Shown here one piece after another: positions 6,965 through 13,946 of a stretch of 35,163 nucleotides of DNA (position 1 is the first letter of the stretch; every line of letters starts with the position of its first letter). The DNA lies in NCBI GenBank assembly GCA_027314705.1, contig DAHVAJ010000070.1:1-35163 (forward strand), read 5' to 3'. This DNA comes from Acidimicrobiaceae bacterium (lineage in GTDB: Bacteria; Actinomycetota; Acidimicrobiia; Acidimicrobiales; RAAP-2). The translations under genes were made by a program, and so were the position numbers. Under the pieces are notes generated by a model. It saw only the letters and a list, made by a program, of their open reading frames with translations, had not been told where the DNA came from and did no database searches.

Positions 6965-6970
6965 TACTGT
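6965..6970 (+). promoter_or_regulatory. -10 hexamer TACTGT, leaderless start of yajQ
   Basis: TACTGT ends 6 nt before the ATG; the spacer TTCGCC contains no ribosome binding site. Confidence 0.6.
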
Positions 6971-6976
6971 TTCGCC

Positions 6977-7465
6977 ATGCCCACCTTCGATGTCGTCTCC
7001 GAGGTCGACCTCCAGGAAGTGCGCAACGCCGTGGACCAGGCCAACCGGGAGGCCACCACCCGGTTCGACTTCAAGGGCACCGATTCGGCGGTCGAGCTCA
7101 ACGAGAAGGAGCTGGTCCTCACCTCCTCCACCGAGGACCGCCTCCGCGCCCTGTACCAGGTCCTCCAGGAGAAGCTGGTCAAGCGCGGGGTCTCCCTCAA
7201 GTCCTTCGACGTGGGCAAGATCGAGGAGGCGGCCAAGGGCTCGGCTCGCCAGCGCCTCGGCATCCAGGCCGGCATCTCCTCGGACCATGCCAAGAAGATC
7301 AACCGCTTCATCAAGGACCTCGACCTCAAGGGGACCGGCGCACAGACCCAGGGCGACCAGCTCCGGGTGACCGGCAAGAAACGCGACGACCTCCAGTCCG
7401 TGATCGCCGCCCTGAAGGCCGAGGACTTCGGCATCCCGCTGCAGTTCACCAACTTCCGCGACTGA
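6977..7465 (+). CDS. yajQ: YajQ family protein
   Basis: Small two-domain nucleotide-binding protein; some members bind cyclic di-GMP and act with a transcription factor, others have been reported to bind RNA or tRNA, and the role in actinobacteria is unknown. The 162-residue product is full length (family about 160). It starts MPTFDVVSEVDLQEVRNAVD and contains the hallmark TRFDFKGTDS, LTSSTEDRLRALYQVLQEKL, KKINRFIKDLDLKG and the ending GIPLQFTNFRD. It starts directly behind a -10 hexamer, diverging from tRNA-Tyr. No partner gene is seen beside it. Confidence 0.95.
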   Translation: MPTFDVVSEVDLQEVRNAVDQANREATTRFDFKGTDSAVELNEKELVLTSSTEDRLRALYQVLQEKLVKRGVSLKSFDVGKIEEAAKGSARQRLGIQAGISSDHAKKINRFIKDLDLKGTGAQTQGDQLRVTGKKRDDLQSVIAALKAEDFGIPLQFTNFRD

Positions 7466-7513
7466 CGGTCCCGGAGGCGTCGGGCCCGGCGTGACCGGGG
7501 CGCCGCCGCGACC

Positions 7514-7771
7514 TCAGGGCGTCCGGCGCCGGGCGGCCCGCCAGACCGACTGGCCGAGCACGGCGATCACCAGGACGGGCAGGAGGACGGCGGCCTCCCG
7601 GCGGGAGCCCGGCTGGCTGCAGACGAAGGCGACGACCCCGAGGGCCACGGCGGCGCCGATGACGAGGTCAGGGGTGTCACCGACCAGGAACGCCCACCAG
7701 AACCGCCCGATGGCGGCCAGCCACCGGCCGTCCACGAGCCGCCGGAGCAGGGGTGAGGGCGGTTCAGGCAC
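7514..7771 (-). CDS. Small membrane protein of 85 residues, translationally coupled to the FTR1-like gene
   Basis: Not recognised. The product begins VPEPPSPLLRRLVDGRWL and has two hydrophobic helices: one at about 32-48 (DLVIGAAVALGVVAFVC) and a second at about 58-75 (AVLLPVLVIAVLGQSVW), ending in a basic RAARRRTP tail. The GTG start overlaps the upstream stop codon by 8 nt (GTGCCTGA), which strongly suggests coupled translation and joint function with the preceding transporter-like protein. The frame is supported by this overlap and by its hydrophobic pattern. It could be an accessory subunit of the ExxE membrane protein; that is inference. Confidence 0.65.
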   Translation of the reverse strand: MPEPPSPLLRRLVDGRWLAAIGRFWWAFLVGDTPDLVIGAAVALGVVAFVCSQPGSRREAAVLLPVLVIAVLGQSVWRAARRRTP

Positions 7772-8567
7772 CGCGCCCTCCGGCTCCGGCCGGGGCCGGG
7801 TGGCCCGCCGCCCGGGCCGCCGCCCGGCGCAGGGCGGCGGTGAGGACCCAGGCGACCAGCCCGTAGGTGGCCACCAGGACCGGGACGGCGAGGTCGGACC
7901 CGGGCCAGTCGACGTGGACACCCTCACCGACCCAGAAGGTGCCGAAGCTGACGAGCATGAGGCCGACACCCATCTTCATGGCGTTCTCGGGCACGCCCGA
8001 GAGCTGGCGGTGGACGAGCAGGCCGGCCACGACCACCACCAGGACGGCGGCGGCCGCGGCGATGGCGGCCAGGCCGAGCCGGTGGGAGGCGGAGCCCAGG
8101 GTGAGCACGATGACCACCACCTCGAGGCCCTCCAGGAAGACCCCCTTGAAGGCCACGACGAATCCGGTGGCGTCTCGTCCCCCGGCCACCGGCGCGCCCT
8201 CGGTCAGCTCGGCCACCTGCTCGGAGTAGATGGCGTCCTCGTCGTGGCGGGCCTTGACGCCGGCGGCCCGAAGCACCGCCTTGCGCAGCCACTGGAGGCC
8301 GAAGACGAGCAGCAGGAAGCCCACCACGAGGCGGAGCACGGCGAGGGGCACCCAGTGGACGAGGGCCGGACCGAAGACGGCCACCAGCACGGCGAGGGCG
8401 GCGAGGGCGGCGGCCACCCCCTCGAGGGCCGTGCGCCAGCCGCGGGTGACCCCGACGGCCAGCACGATGGTGAGGGCCTCGACCATCTCGACGGCACTGG
8501 CCAGGAAGACGGCGGCCGCCAGGACGGCGACCGAGGAGGTGGTGGTCGTGGCGGCGAGGAGCGCCAC
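7764..8567 (-). CDS. Polytopic membrane protein with two ExxE motifs (COG4280-type; FTR1/TMEM165-like topology)
   Basis: Probable cation or metal transporter-like protein; the substrate is unknown. The 267-residue product has about six or seven membrane helices arranged as two similar halves. Each half carries a charged motif within a helix: E27-M-V-E30 (SAVEMVEALTIVL) and E146-G-L-E149 (GVFLEGLEVVVIVL). The second resembles the REGLE iron-ligand motif of FTR1 permeases, but without the Arg. A soluble loop (about 103-133) separates the halves. The start is a GTG, 13 nt after the gtrA-like stop. It forms an operon with its neighbours. Family naming is from memory; function is open. Confidence 0.7.
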   Translation of the reverse strand: MALLAATTTTSSVAVLAAAVFLASAVEMVEALTIVLAVGVTRGWRTALEGVAAALAALAVLVAVFGPALVHWVPLAVLRLVVGFLLLVFGLQWLRKAVLRAAGVKARHDEDAIYSEQVAELTEGAPVAGGRDATGFVVAFKGVFLEGLEVVVIVLTLGSASHRLGLAAIAAAAAVLVVVVAGLLVHRQLSGVPENAMKMGVGLMLVSFGTFWVGEGVHVDWPGSDLAVPVLVATYGLVAWVLTAALRRAAARAAGHPAPAGAGGRGA

Positions 8568-8580
8568 GGGATCCTGCGGG

Positions 8581-9081
8581 TCAGGCGGCCTCGACGAGCT
8601 CGTCGAGCTCCTCGAGTGGGTGGACGCGGAAGAGGCGGTTGAAGAGCACGAACTTGAGAACCCAGAAGATGCCGAACGACAGCAGGTTGGCGGTCAGCAC
8701 GATGAGGGTCTGCTCGAAGTGGTCGAGGTTGTACACCTGGCCGATGTGGCGGGCCAGGGCGGCGCCGAAGATGGACACGACGATGCCGATGGCCGACATC
8801 GACCAGAAGGGGACGATCTCCTTGAACAGGTGCGAGCGCCCGCCCTTGCCCCACACCCAGGCCCGGTTCAGGTAGTAGCTCGGGACGGTGGCCACGGCGT
8901 TGGCGAAGACGGTGCTGGCGATCTCGCCCCAGAGGTGGAGGACGCCGAAGACGATGGCCAGGACCCCGAAGGAGACGCCGGTGGAGATGGCCGAGACCAT
9001 CGTGTAGCGGATGAGCCGCTTGGCCTCCGGTGTGTCCCGCTTCTCCCAGAGGTGGACGAGCCGCACGACGAGAGTGGTCAC
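8581..9081 (-). CDS. GtrA family membrane protein
   Basis: Four-helix membrane protein of the GtrA superfamily; members help move or anchor polyprenyl-linked sugars or act beside glycosyltransferases in cell-surface polysaccharide synthesis. The 166-residue product has the family start LIRYTMVSAISTGVSFGVL, a second helix with TVPSYYLNRAWVWG (the conserved NF/NR-x-x-W-x-W pattern) and two C-terminal helices, with the TLIVLTANLLSFGIFWVLKF block. The GTG giving VTTLVVRLVHLW was selected because TAGGGT ends exactly 7 nt upstream; a GTG eight codons earlier lies upstream of that hexamer. First gene of the three-gene membrane operon. Confidence 0.87.
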   Translation of the reverse strand: MTTLVVRLVHLWEKRDTPEAKRLIRYTMVSAISTGVSFGVLAIVFGVLHLWGEIASTVFANAVATVPSYYLNRAWVWGKGGRSHLFKEIVPFWSMSAIGIVVSIFGAALARHIGQVYNLDHFEQTLIVLTANLLSFGIFWVLKFVLFNRLFRVHPLEELDELVEAA

Positions 9082-9088
9082 GTCCCAG

Positions 9089-9094
9089 ACCCTA
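9089..9094 (-). promoter_or_regulatory. -10 hexamer TAGGGT, leaderless start of the GtrA-like gene
   Basis: TAGGGT (minus strand) ends 7 nt before the GTG start; no Shine-Dalgarno in the spacer. Confidence 0.55.
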
Positions 9095-9143
9095 CTCGTC
9101 ACGCGTCCGTAATATTCGGCTTCCGGCGCAGCGAACCGCCCGG

Positions 9144-10319
9144 TCAGAGGGACAGGCCGTTCGCCCTGGCCACACCGGCGAAGAAGGTGGCCGAGGGCTT
9201 GCGGGTGCGCTCGAAGGTCGCCCGGTCCACGGCCACGAGGCCGAAGGTGGGGCCGTAGCCGAGCACCCACTCGAAGTTGTCGAGCAGGCTCCAGTAGAAG
9301 TAGCCCCGGACGTCGAGGCCGTCGTCGAGGCAGGCTCGGACCCCGGCCAGGGCCCGGGTCACGTACTCGATCCGCCGGGCGTCGTCGTCGGTGCCGATGC
9401 CGTTCTCGGTGACGTAGACGGGCAGGCCGGTGACCCCGGCAGCCCGGCGGATGGTCGCGCCGAGGGCTTCGGGCCAGAACTCGTAGCCCATCTGGGTCGT
9501 GGCCACCCCGTCCTCGGACGGCAGGGCGCCGTCCGGACCGATCCGCATCCGGGTGTAGGTCTGGACACCGACGAAGTCGTCTCCCCCGGTGGCCTCCAGG
9601 AAGACGTCCTCCACGGGACGACGGAGGCGCTCGAGCCACGCCTCGCCACCCGGCTGGAGCTGGTAGTCGGTCATGGAGACGGTCATCCCCACCGGGAAGT
9701 CGCCCGGTCCTGACCGGAGGACCTCGACGGCCTTGCGGTGGGCCGACGTCATGGCCGCGTTGACCACGTCCCGTCGGGTCCGGTCCTGCACCCGGGGCGG
9801 GAAGATGCCCAGCCGCCAACCCATGGTGGCGACCACGTTGGGCTCGTTCAGGGTGCAGGCCACGCCGATCAGATCGCCGAGATGGGCGGTGGTCCGCTCG
9901 CAGAAGCGGGCGAACCGGTCGGGGGCGTGGAGGGCCTCCCAGGTCCCGGCGGCGGCCAGCCATCGGGGGTGGGTGAAGTGGTGAAACGTGACCACGGGCA
10001 GGACCCCGTGCTCGTGGCAGGTGGCGCACATCCGCCGGTAGTGGTCGAGGGCGACCATCGAGAACTCCCCTTCTTCGGGCTCGATGCGGCTCCATTCGAG
10101 GGAGAACCGGTAGGCGCCGAGTCCGAGATCGGCCACCAGGGCGATGTCCTCCGGGTAGCGGTGCAGCGAGTCACAGGCGTCGCCGCTCACGTCCGCGCAC
10201 CCGGCGGTGGGGTCGTGCTCCATGGCCCACCAGTCGTTGTTGACGTTGCCGCCCTCGATCTGGTGGGCGGCGGTGGCCGTCCCCCAGAGGAAGCCGTCGG
10301 GGAACGTGATCTCGGACAC
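9144..10319 (-). CDS. Glycoside hydrolase family 1 beta-glucosidase-like enzyme
   Basis: Retaining beta-glycosidase of the cytoplasm, hydrolysing beta-glucosides or related sugars. The 391-residue product starts VSEITFPDGFLWGTATAAHQ, has the general acid/base E159 in CTLNEPNVV and the nucleophile E305 in YVTENGIGT, and ends with SLLDNFEWVLGYGPTFGLV. It is shorter than most GH1 enzymes (about 440-480), with the central region trimmed. The GTG start was chosen because TACGGT ends 7 nt upstream; an in-frame ATG 57 codons earlier would overlap the divergent thioesterase gene. No sugar transporter is adjacent, so the natural substrate is unknown. Confidence 0.92.
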   Translation of the reverse strand: MSEITFPDGFLWGTATAAHQIEGGNVNNDWWAMEHDPTAGCADVSGDACDSLHRYPEDIALVADLGLGAYRFSLEWSRIEPEEGEFSMVALDHYRRMCATCHEHGVLPVVTFHHFTHPRWLAAAGTWEALHAPDRFARFCERTTAHLGDLIGVACTLNEPNVVATMGWRLGIFPPRVQDRTRRDVVNAAMTSAHRKAVEVLRSGPGDFPVGMTVSMTDYQLQPGGEAWLERLRRPVEDVFLEATGGDDFVGVQTYTRMRIGPDGALPSEDGVATTQMGYEFWPEALGATIRRAAGVTGLPVYVTENGIGTDDDARRIEYVTRALAGVRACLDDGLDVRGYFYWSLLDNFEWVLGYGPTFGLVAVDRATFERTRKPSATFFAGVARANGLSL

Positions 10320-10326
10320 GCCGCAC

Positions 10327-10332
10327 ACCGTA
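10327..10332 (-). promoter_or_regulatory. -10 hexamer TACGGT, leaderless start of the GH1 gene
   Basis: TACGGT (minus strand) ends 7 nt before the GTG start. Confidence 0.55.
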
Positions 10333-10395
10333 GCGGGGAGCCGCCGGTCGACGGAGGCCGGTGCCCGACCGGCCGGAGTGCCGGCCTCCACCTGG

Positions 10396-10401
10396 CAGGA
10401 T
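10396..10401 (+). promoter_or_regulatory. -10-like hexamer CAGGAT before the thioesterase start
   Basis: CAGGAT ends 6 nt before the ATG. The GGAG within the spacer lies only 2 nt from the start codon, too close for a Shine-Dalgarno, which favours leaderless initiation. Confidence 0.45.
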
Positions 10402-10407
10402 GGAGCC

Positions 10408-11268
10408 ATGAGCACCGCCCTCGACTTCCTCGTCGACCTCCTGGACCTCGAGCCCATCGAGGTCAACATCTTCCGGGGGGTGAGCCCCAACGAGGAACGT
10501 CAGCGCGTCTTCGGGGGTCAGGTGGCGGCGCAGTCCCTCATGGCCGCCGGCCGCACGGTGGACGAAGGCCGGCCCCACTCCCTCCACGCCTACTTCCTCC
10601 GCCCCGGTGACCCCAACGTGCCCATCCTCTACGAGGTCGACCGCATCCGCGACGGCCGGTCGTTCACCACACGGCGGGTCGTGGCCATCCAGCACGGACG
10701 GGCCATCTTCCACCTCTCGGCCTCCTTCCACATCGACGAGGCCGGCCTCAGCCACCAGTTCCCCATGCCCGAGGTGCCCGACCCCGAGTCCCTGGCCACG
10801 CTGGCCGAGCGTCTCGCCCCCTTCCGCGAGCAGCTCGGTGACTGGTTCGCCCGGCCCCACCCCATCGACCAACGCCACATCGGGTCGCTCCCCTTCGTCC
10901 ACGGCGGCGGCAAGGAGCCCGTCCAGCGGCTGTGGATCCGGGCCGACGGCACCCTGCCCGACGACCCCCTGCTCCATGCCTGCATCGCCACCTACGCGTC
11001 GGACATGTCGCTCTTCGACACCATGCTCGCCCCTCACGACGTGAGCTGGGACGATCCCGACTTCATGGGGGCGAGCCTCGACCACTGCATGTGGTTCCAC
11101 CGGCCGTTCCGGGCCGACGAGTGGCTCCTCTACGACATGGACAGTCCGTCGGCCTTCGGAGCGAGGGGCCTCGCCCGCGGCTTCCTCTTCACCCGTTCGG
11201 GCCAGCTGGCCGTCACCCTGGCCCAGGAGGGCCTCATGCGGAAGGTGGGTGCCGCGGCGCCGGCCTGA
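10408..11268 (+). CDS. tesB: Acyl-CoA thioesterase II (TesB family)
   Basis: Hydrolyses acyl-CoA to free fatty acid and CoA. The 286-residue product has the double hot-dog architecture of TesB at normal length. The first hot-dog has FRGVSPNEERQRVFGGQVAAQSL and PHSLHAYFLRPGDP, and the second has SLDHCMWFHRPFRADEWLLYDMDSPSAFGARGLARG, ending GQLAVTLAQEGLMRK. The catalytic Asp-Thr/Ser-Gln region is consistent with the family. It is a single gene between the divergent glycosidase and convergent citrate synthase. The role is probably CoA recycling; the substrate chain length is not predictable. Confidence 0.92.
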   Translation: MSTALDFLVDLLDLEPIEVNIFRGVSPNEERQRVFGGQVAAQSLMAAGRTVDEGRPHSLHAYFLRPGDPNVPILYEVDRIRDGRSFTTRRVVAIQHGRAIFHLSASFHIDEAGLSHQFPMPEVPDPESLATLAERLAPFREQLGDWFARPHPIDQRHIGSLPFVHGGGKEPVQRLWIRADGTLPDDPLLHACIATYASDMSLFDTMLAPHDVSWDDPDFMGASLDHCMWFHRPFRADEWLLYDMDSPSAFGARGLARGFLFTRSGQLAVTLAQEGLMRKVGAAAPA

Positions 11269-11348
11269 GCCCGGCTCCGCCGACCCCTGCGCCCACCCGG
11301 AGCGGCCGGTCGCCGAACGCGACGCCCGGCCATCGCCAGCGAGCGCGG

Positions 11349-12620
11349 TCAGCGGCCGCCGAGGGGAACGTAGTCGCGCGAGCCGGCGCCGATGTAGAGC
11401 TGGCGGGGCCGGGCGATCTTCGAGTCCTGGTCGAGCATCTCCTGCCAGTGGGCGAGCCATCCGGCCGTGCGCGGGATGGCGAACAGCACCGGGAACATCT
11501 CCAGGGGGAAGCCCATGGCCTGGTAGATGAGGCCCGAATAGAAGTCGACGTTCGGGTAGAGCTTGCGCGAGACGAAGTAGTCGTCGGAAAGGGCGATCTC
11601 CTCGAGCTTCAGGGCGATGTCGAGGAGGGGGTTCTTGCCCGTGACGGCGAAGACCTCGTCGGCCGTGCGCTTGATGATCTTGGCCCGGGGGTCGTAGCTC
11701 TTGTAGACGCGGTGGCCGAAGCCCTGGAGCCGTCCACCCGAGCCCTCCTTGACCGAGGCGATGAACGGCTCGACGTTGTCGAGTGAGCCGATCTCGGTGA
11801 GCATGCGGATGACGGCCTCGTTGGCCCCGCCGTGACGGGGGCCGTAGAGGGCGGCGGTGGCGGCGGCCGTGGCCGAGTACGGATCGGCGTGGGACGAACC
11901 CACCACCCGCATGGCCGTGGTCGAGCAGTTCTGCTCGTGGTCGGCGTGGAGGATGAACAGGGTGTCGAGGGCCCGGGCCAGGACCGGGTCGGCCTCGAAG
12001 CGGGGCTCGGCCACCTTCCACATCATGGAGAGGAAGTTGGGGGCGAACTTGAGGGAATTGTCGGGATAGACGAAGGGCATGCCCATGCTGAACCGGTGGG
12101 CGGCGGCGGCCAGGGTCGGCATCTTGGCGATGAGCCGGATGATCTGCTTCTTGCGGGACTCGATATCGAAGATGTCCTTGGCGTCGAGGTAGAAGGTGGA
12201 GAGGGCGGCGACGGCGGAGACCAGCATGCCCATCGGGTGGGCGTCGTAGTGGAAGCCCTCGAGGAAGCGCTTCCGTACGTTCTCGTGGATGAAGGTGTGG
12301 AGCGTGATCTCCCGCTCCCACGCCTCGTAGGCGGCGGGCGTCGGGAGTTCGCCGTTCAGCAGGAGGTAGGCGACCTCGAGGTAGGTCGACTGCTCGGCGA
12401 GCTGCTCGATCGGGTAGCCCCGGTAGCGCAGGATTCCGGCGTCGCCGTCGAGGTAGGTGATGGCGCTCTCGCACGCGGCGGTCGAGACGAACCCGGGGTC
12501 GTCGAACCAGATGCCGGGGAGGAGCTTCGTCCACTGCGACGCCGCGACGCCGCCGTTCTCCAGGGGGATCTCCAGGGACTCGCCGGTGCGGTTGTCGGTG
12601 ATCGTGATGCTCTCGGCCAC
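11349..12620 (-). CDS. gltA: Citrate synthase
   Basis: Condenses acetyl-CoA and oxaloacetate to citrate, the entry step of the TCA cycle. The 423-residue product is full length for type II enzymes. It has the N-terminal GILRYRGYPIEQLAEQSTYL, the active-site histidine in ILHADHEQNCSTTAMR (H225 or H228), ALYGPRHGGANEAV, GFGHRVYKSYDPRAKI and the C-terminal PRQLYIGAGSRDYVPLGGR. The GTG start (VAESITIT) has GGAG 4 nt upstream and GGAAGG further up. A TAGGAT hexamer about 46 nt upstream is a possible promoter. Convergent with tesB. Acetyl-CoA-consuming, so functionally close to the ethylmalonyl-CoA genes later in the window. Confidence 0.97.
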   Translation of the reverse strand: MAESITITDNRTGESLEIPLENGGVAASQWTKLLPGIWFDDPGFVSTAACESAITYLDGDAGILRYRGYPIEQLAEQSTYLEVAYLLLNGELPTPAAYEAWEREITLHTFIHENVRKRFLEGFHYDAHPMGMLVSAVAALSTFYLDAKDIFDIESRKKQIIRLIAKMPTLAAAAHRFSMGMPFVYPDNSLKFAPNFLSMMWKVAEPRFEADPVLARALDTLFILHADHEQNCSTTAMRVVGSSHADPYSATAAATAALYGPRHGGANEAVIRMLTEIGSLDNVEPFIASVKEGSGGRLQGFGHRVYKSYDPRAKIIKRTADEVFAVTGKNPLLDIALKLEEIALSDDYFVSRKLYPNVDFYSGLIYQAMGFPLEMFPVLFAIPRTAGWLAHWQEMLDQDSKIARPRQLYIGAGSRDYVPLGGR

Positions 12621-12709
12621 TGGGCTCCAACCCTTCCGTCACTCCGTCGGTGTTCGCTGAGGCGATCCTAGATGCTCTCCCCCGGCACCCGGCCACCACG
12701 GGACGGCGA

Positions 12710-13879
12710 TCAGGCCGCGATCTTGAGGAGGAAGGTGTGGGTGGTGCCGGCCGGGTCGACCTGCCCGGGGGCGAGCGCCACGGACACGGTGAGGGTGTAG
12801 CTGTGGCCCGGCACCACCCGGAGAGGCGCCAGCACGGGGGCGGCCGACGACCCCGGGGCCAGGACGGCCGTGGCCCGCGTCACCCCACCGCCCGAGGCCC
12901 CGGCGTCGGCGCCCTGCACCGTGACGCTCACCGCCACGTCGGGCTCGGGCACGGTCCCGCAGTTGGTGACCGTCACCAGCGCGACCACCGTGGTGGTGGG
13001 GGGCAGGACCGTCGGTGCCGTGCCCGGGACGGTGGACTTCGGAGCGATGCACGACGTGGCCACGATGCCGACCCCGCCCGAGGCCACCGCCGGGGGCGAG
13101 AGCCCGACCGCCGTGACCACCAGATGGTGGAAGGCGGCCAGGGTGGTCGAGGAGGCCAGGTCCTGGGCAGTGGCCCCGAGCCGGTCGGGCCCGAGCGGGG
13201 CCGTGGCCGCCGGGGCCGACACCCACGCCGAGGGGGGCAGGAGGGCGGCCACGTGCCGGCGTCCGGCGGCCACCTCGAGGGCGCGGTAGCCGGCGTCGGC
13301 GGCCACGTAGGTCCGGCCCACCGCCGTCAGCTGGGCCGAGGCCTGCCCGACGGAGATGAGCGTCGGCGGTTGGGCCGGGGCCGTCGTCGCGGGGGCGCCG
13401 GCCACGGGCAGCGGGGCCAGCCCGAGCAGCTGGTCGACGGCCGAGCGCAGCCGGCTGGTGGCCACGGCCCGGGCGTCGATGACCTGCGAGAAGGAGGTGG
13501 CGAGCCCGCCTTCGGGGGCGGGCGGGGTGGTCCGGTCGGCCTCGGAGGCCTGGACGGCGCTCTCCTGGACTGCCTCGTCGAGCCCCTGCTGGAGGACGGC
13601 CCTGGCCGAGAAGGGGAAGGCCCGGTTCGGCAGGGTGGGCGCCTTGGCCATCAGGGCGGCCAGCCGGACGCCCGTCTGCTCCGAGGCCCCGGCCACCCTG
13701 CCGGCCAGCGCCGCCCACCCGGCGGTCGTGGCCGACCGGTATCCGGCCGACCGGGTGTGGACGGCGAGCAGCGAGCCGACCACGAGGACCAGCGTGATCG
13801 CCACGGCGAGGCCCACCAGGGCCCGCTGCCCGAGGCCACGGCCCGGCGGACGGCGGCGTCTGCGTCTGGCCCTCGGCAT
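12710..13879 (-). CDS. Hypothetical membrane-anchored exported protein
   Basis: Not recognised. The 389-residue product has an Arg-rich cytoplasmic N terminus ([11 protein letters not shown]), one membrane helix at about 21-42 (LVGLAVAITLVLVVGSLLAV) and a long exported region. That region is rich in Ala, Thr, Pro and Val. Its middle part is predicted mainly helical, and its last 90 residues alternate Val/Thr (VVALVTVTNCGTVPEPDVAV, then AVLAPGSSAAPVLAPLRVVP) like a CARDB or Ig-type beta-sandwich. Two cysteines in that part could form a disulphide. The ATG lies 7 nt behind TATCGT. Composition and codon use match its neighbours. It is probably a cell-envelope protein; no enzyme motif seen. Confidence 0.75.
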   Translation of the reverse strand: MPRARRRRRRPPGRGLGQRALVGLAVAITLVLVVGSLLAVHTRSAGYRSATTAGWAALAGRVAGASEQTGVRLAALMAKAPTLPNRAFPFSARAVLQQGLDEAVQESAVQASEADRTTPPAPEGGLATSFSQVIDARAVATSRLRSAVDQLLGLAPLPVAGAPATTAPAQPPTLISVGQASAQLTAVGRTYVAADAGYRALEVAAGRRHVAALLPPSAWVSAPAATAPLGPDRLGATAQDLASSTTLAAFHHLVVTAVGLSPPAVASGGVGIVATSCIAPKSTVPGTAPTVLPPTTTVVALVTVTNCGTVPEPDVAVSVTVQGADAGASGGGVTRATAVLAPGSSAAPVLAPLRVVPGHSYTLTVSVALAPGQVDPAGTTHTFLLKIAA

Positions 13880-13886
13880 CGGGATG

Positions 13887-13892
13887 ACGATA
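13887..13892 (-). promoter_or_regulatory. -10 hexamer TATCGT, leaderless start of the anchored protein gene
   Basis: TATCGT (minus strand) ends 7 nt before the ATG. Confidence 0.55.
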
Positions 13893-13946
13893 GTGCCGGC
13901 CCCCGGGGACCACCCCGGCGGGGCGGGAGGCCGGCATCGGCTGCGC

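Noticed and set aside
10320-10490. Upstream ATG extension of the GH1 gene
   Set aside because: It would overlap the divergent thioesterase gene and pass through its promoter, and the added 57 residues have no similarity to GH1 N termini.
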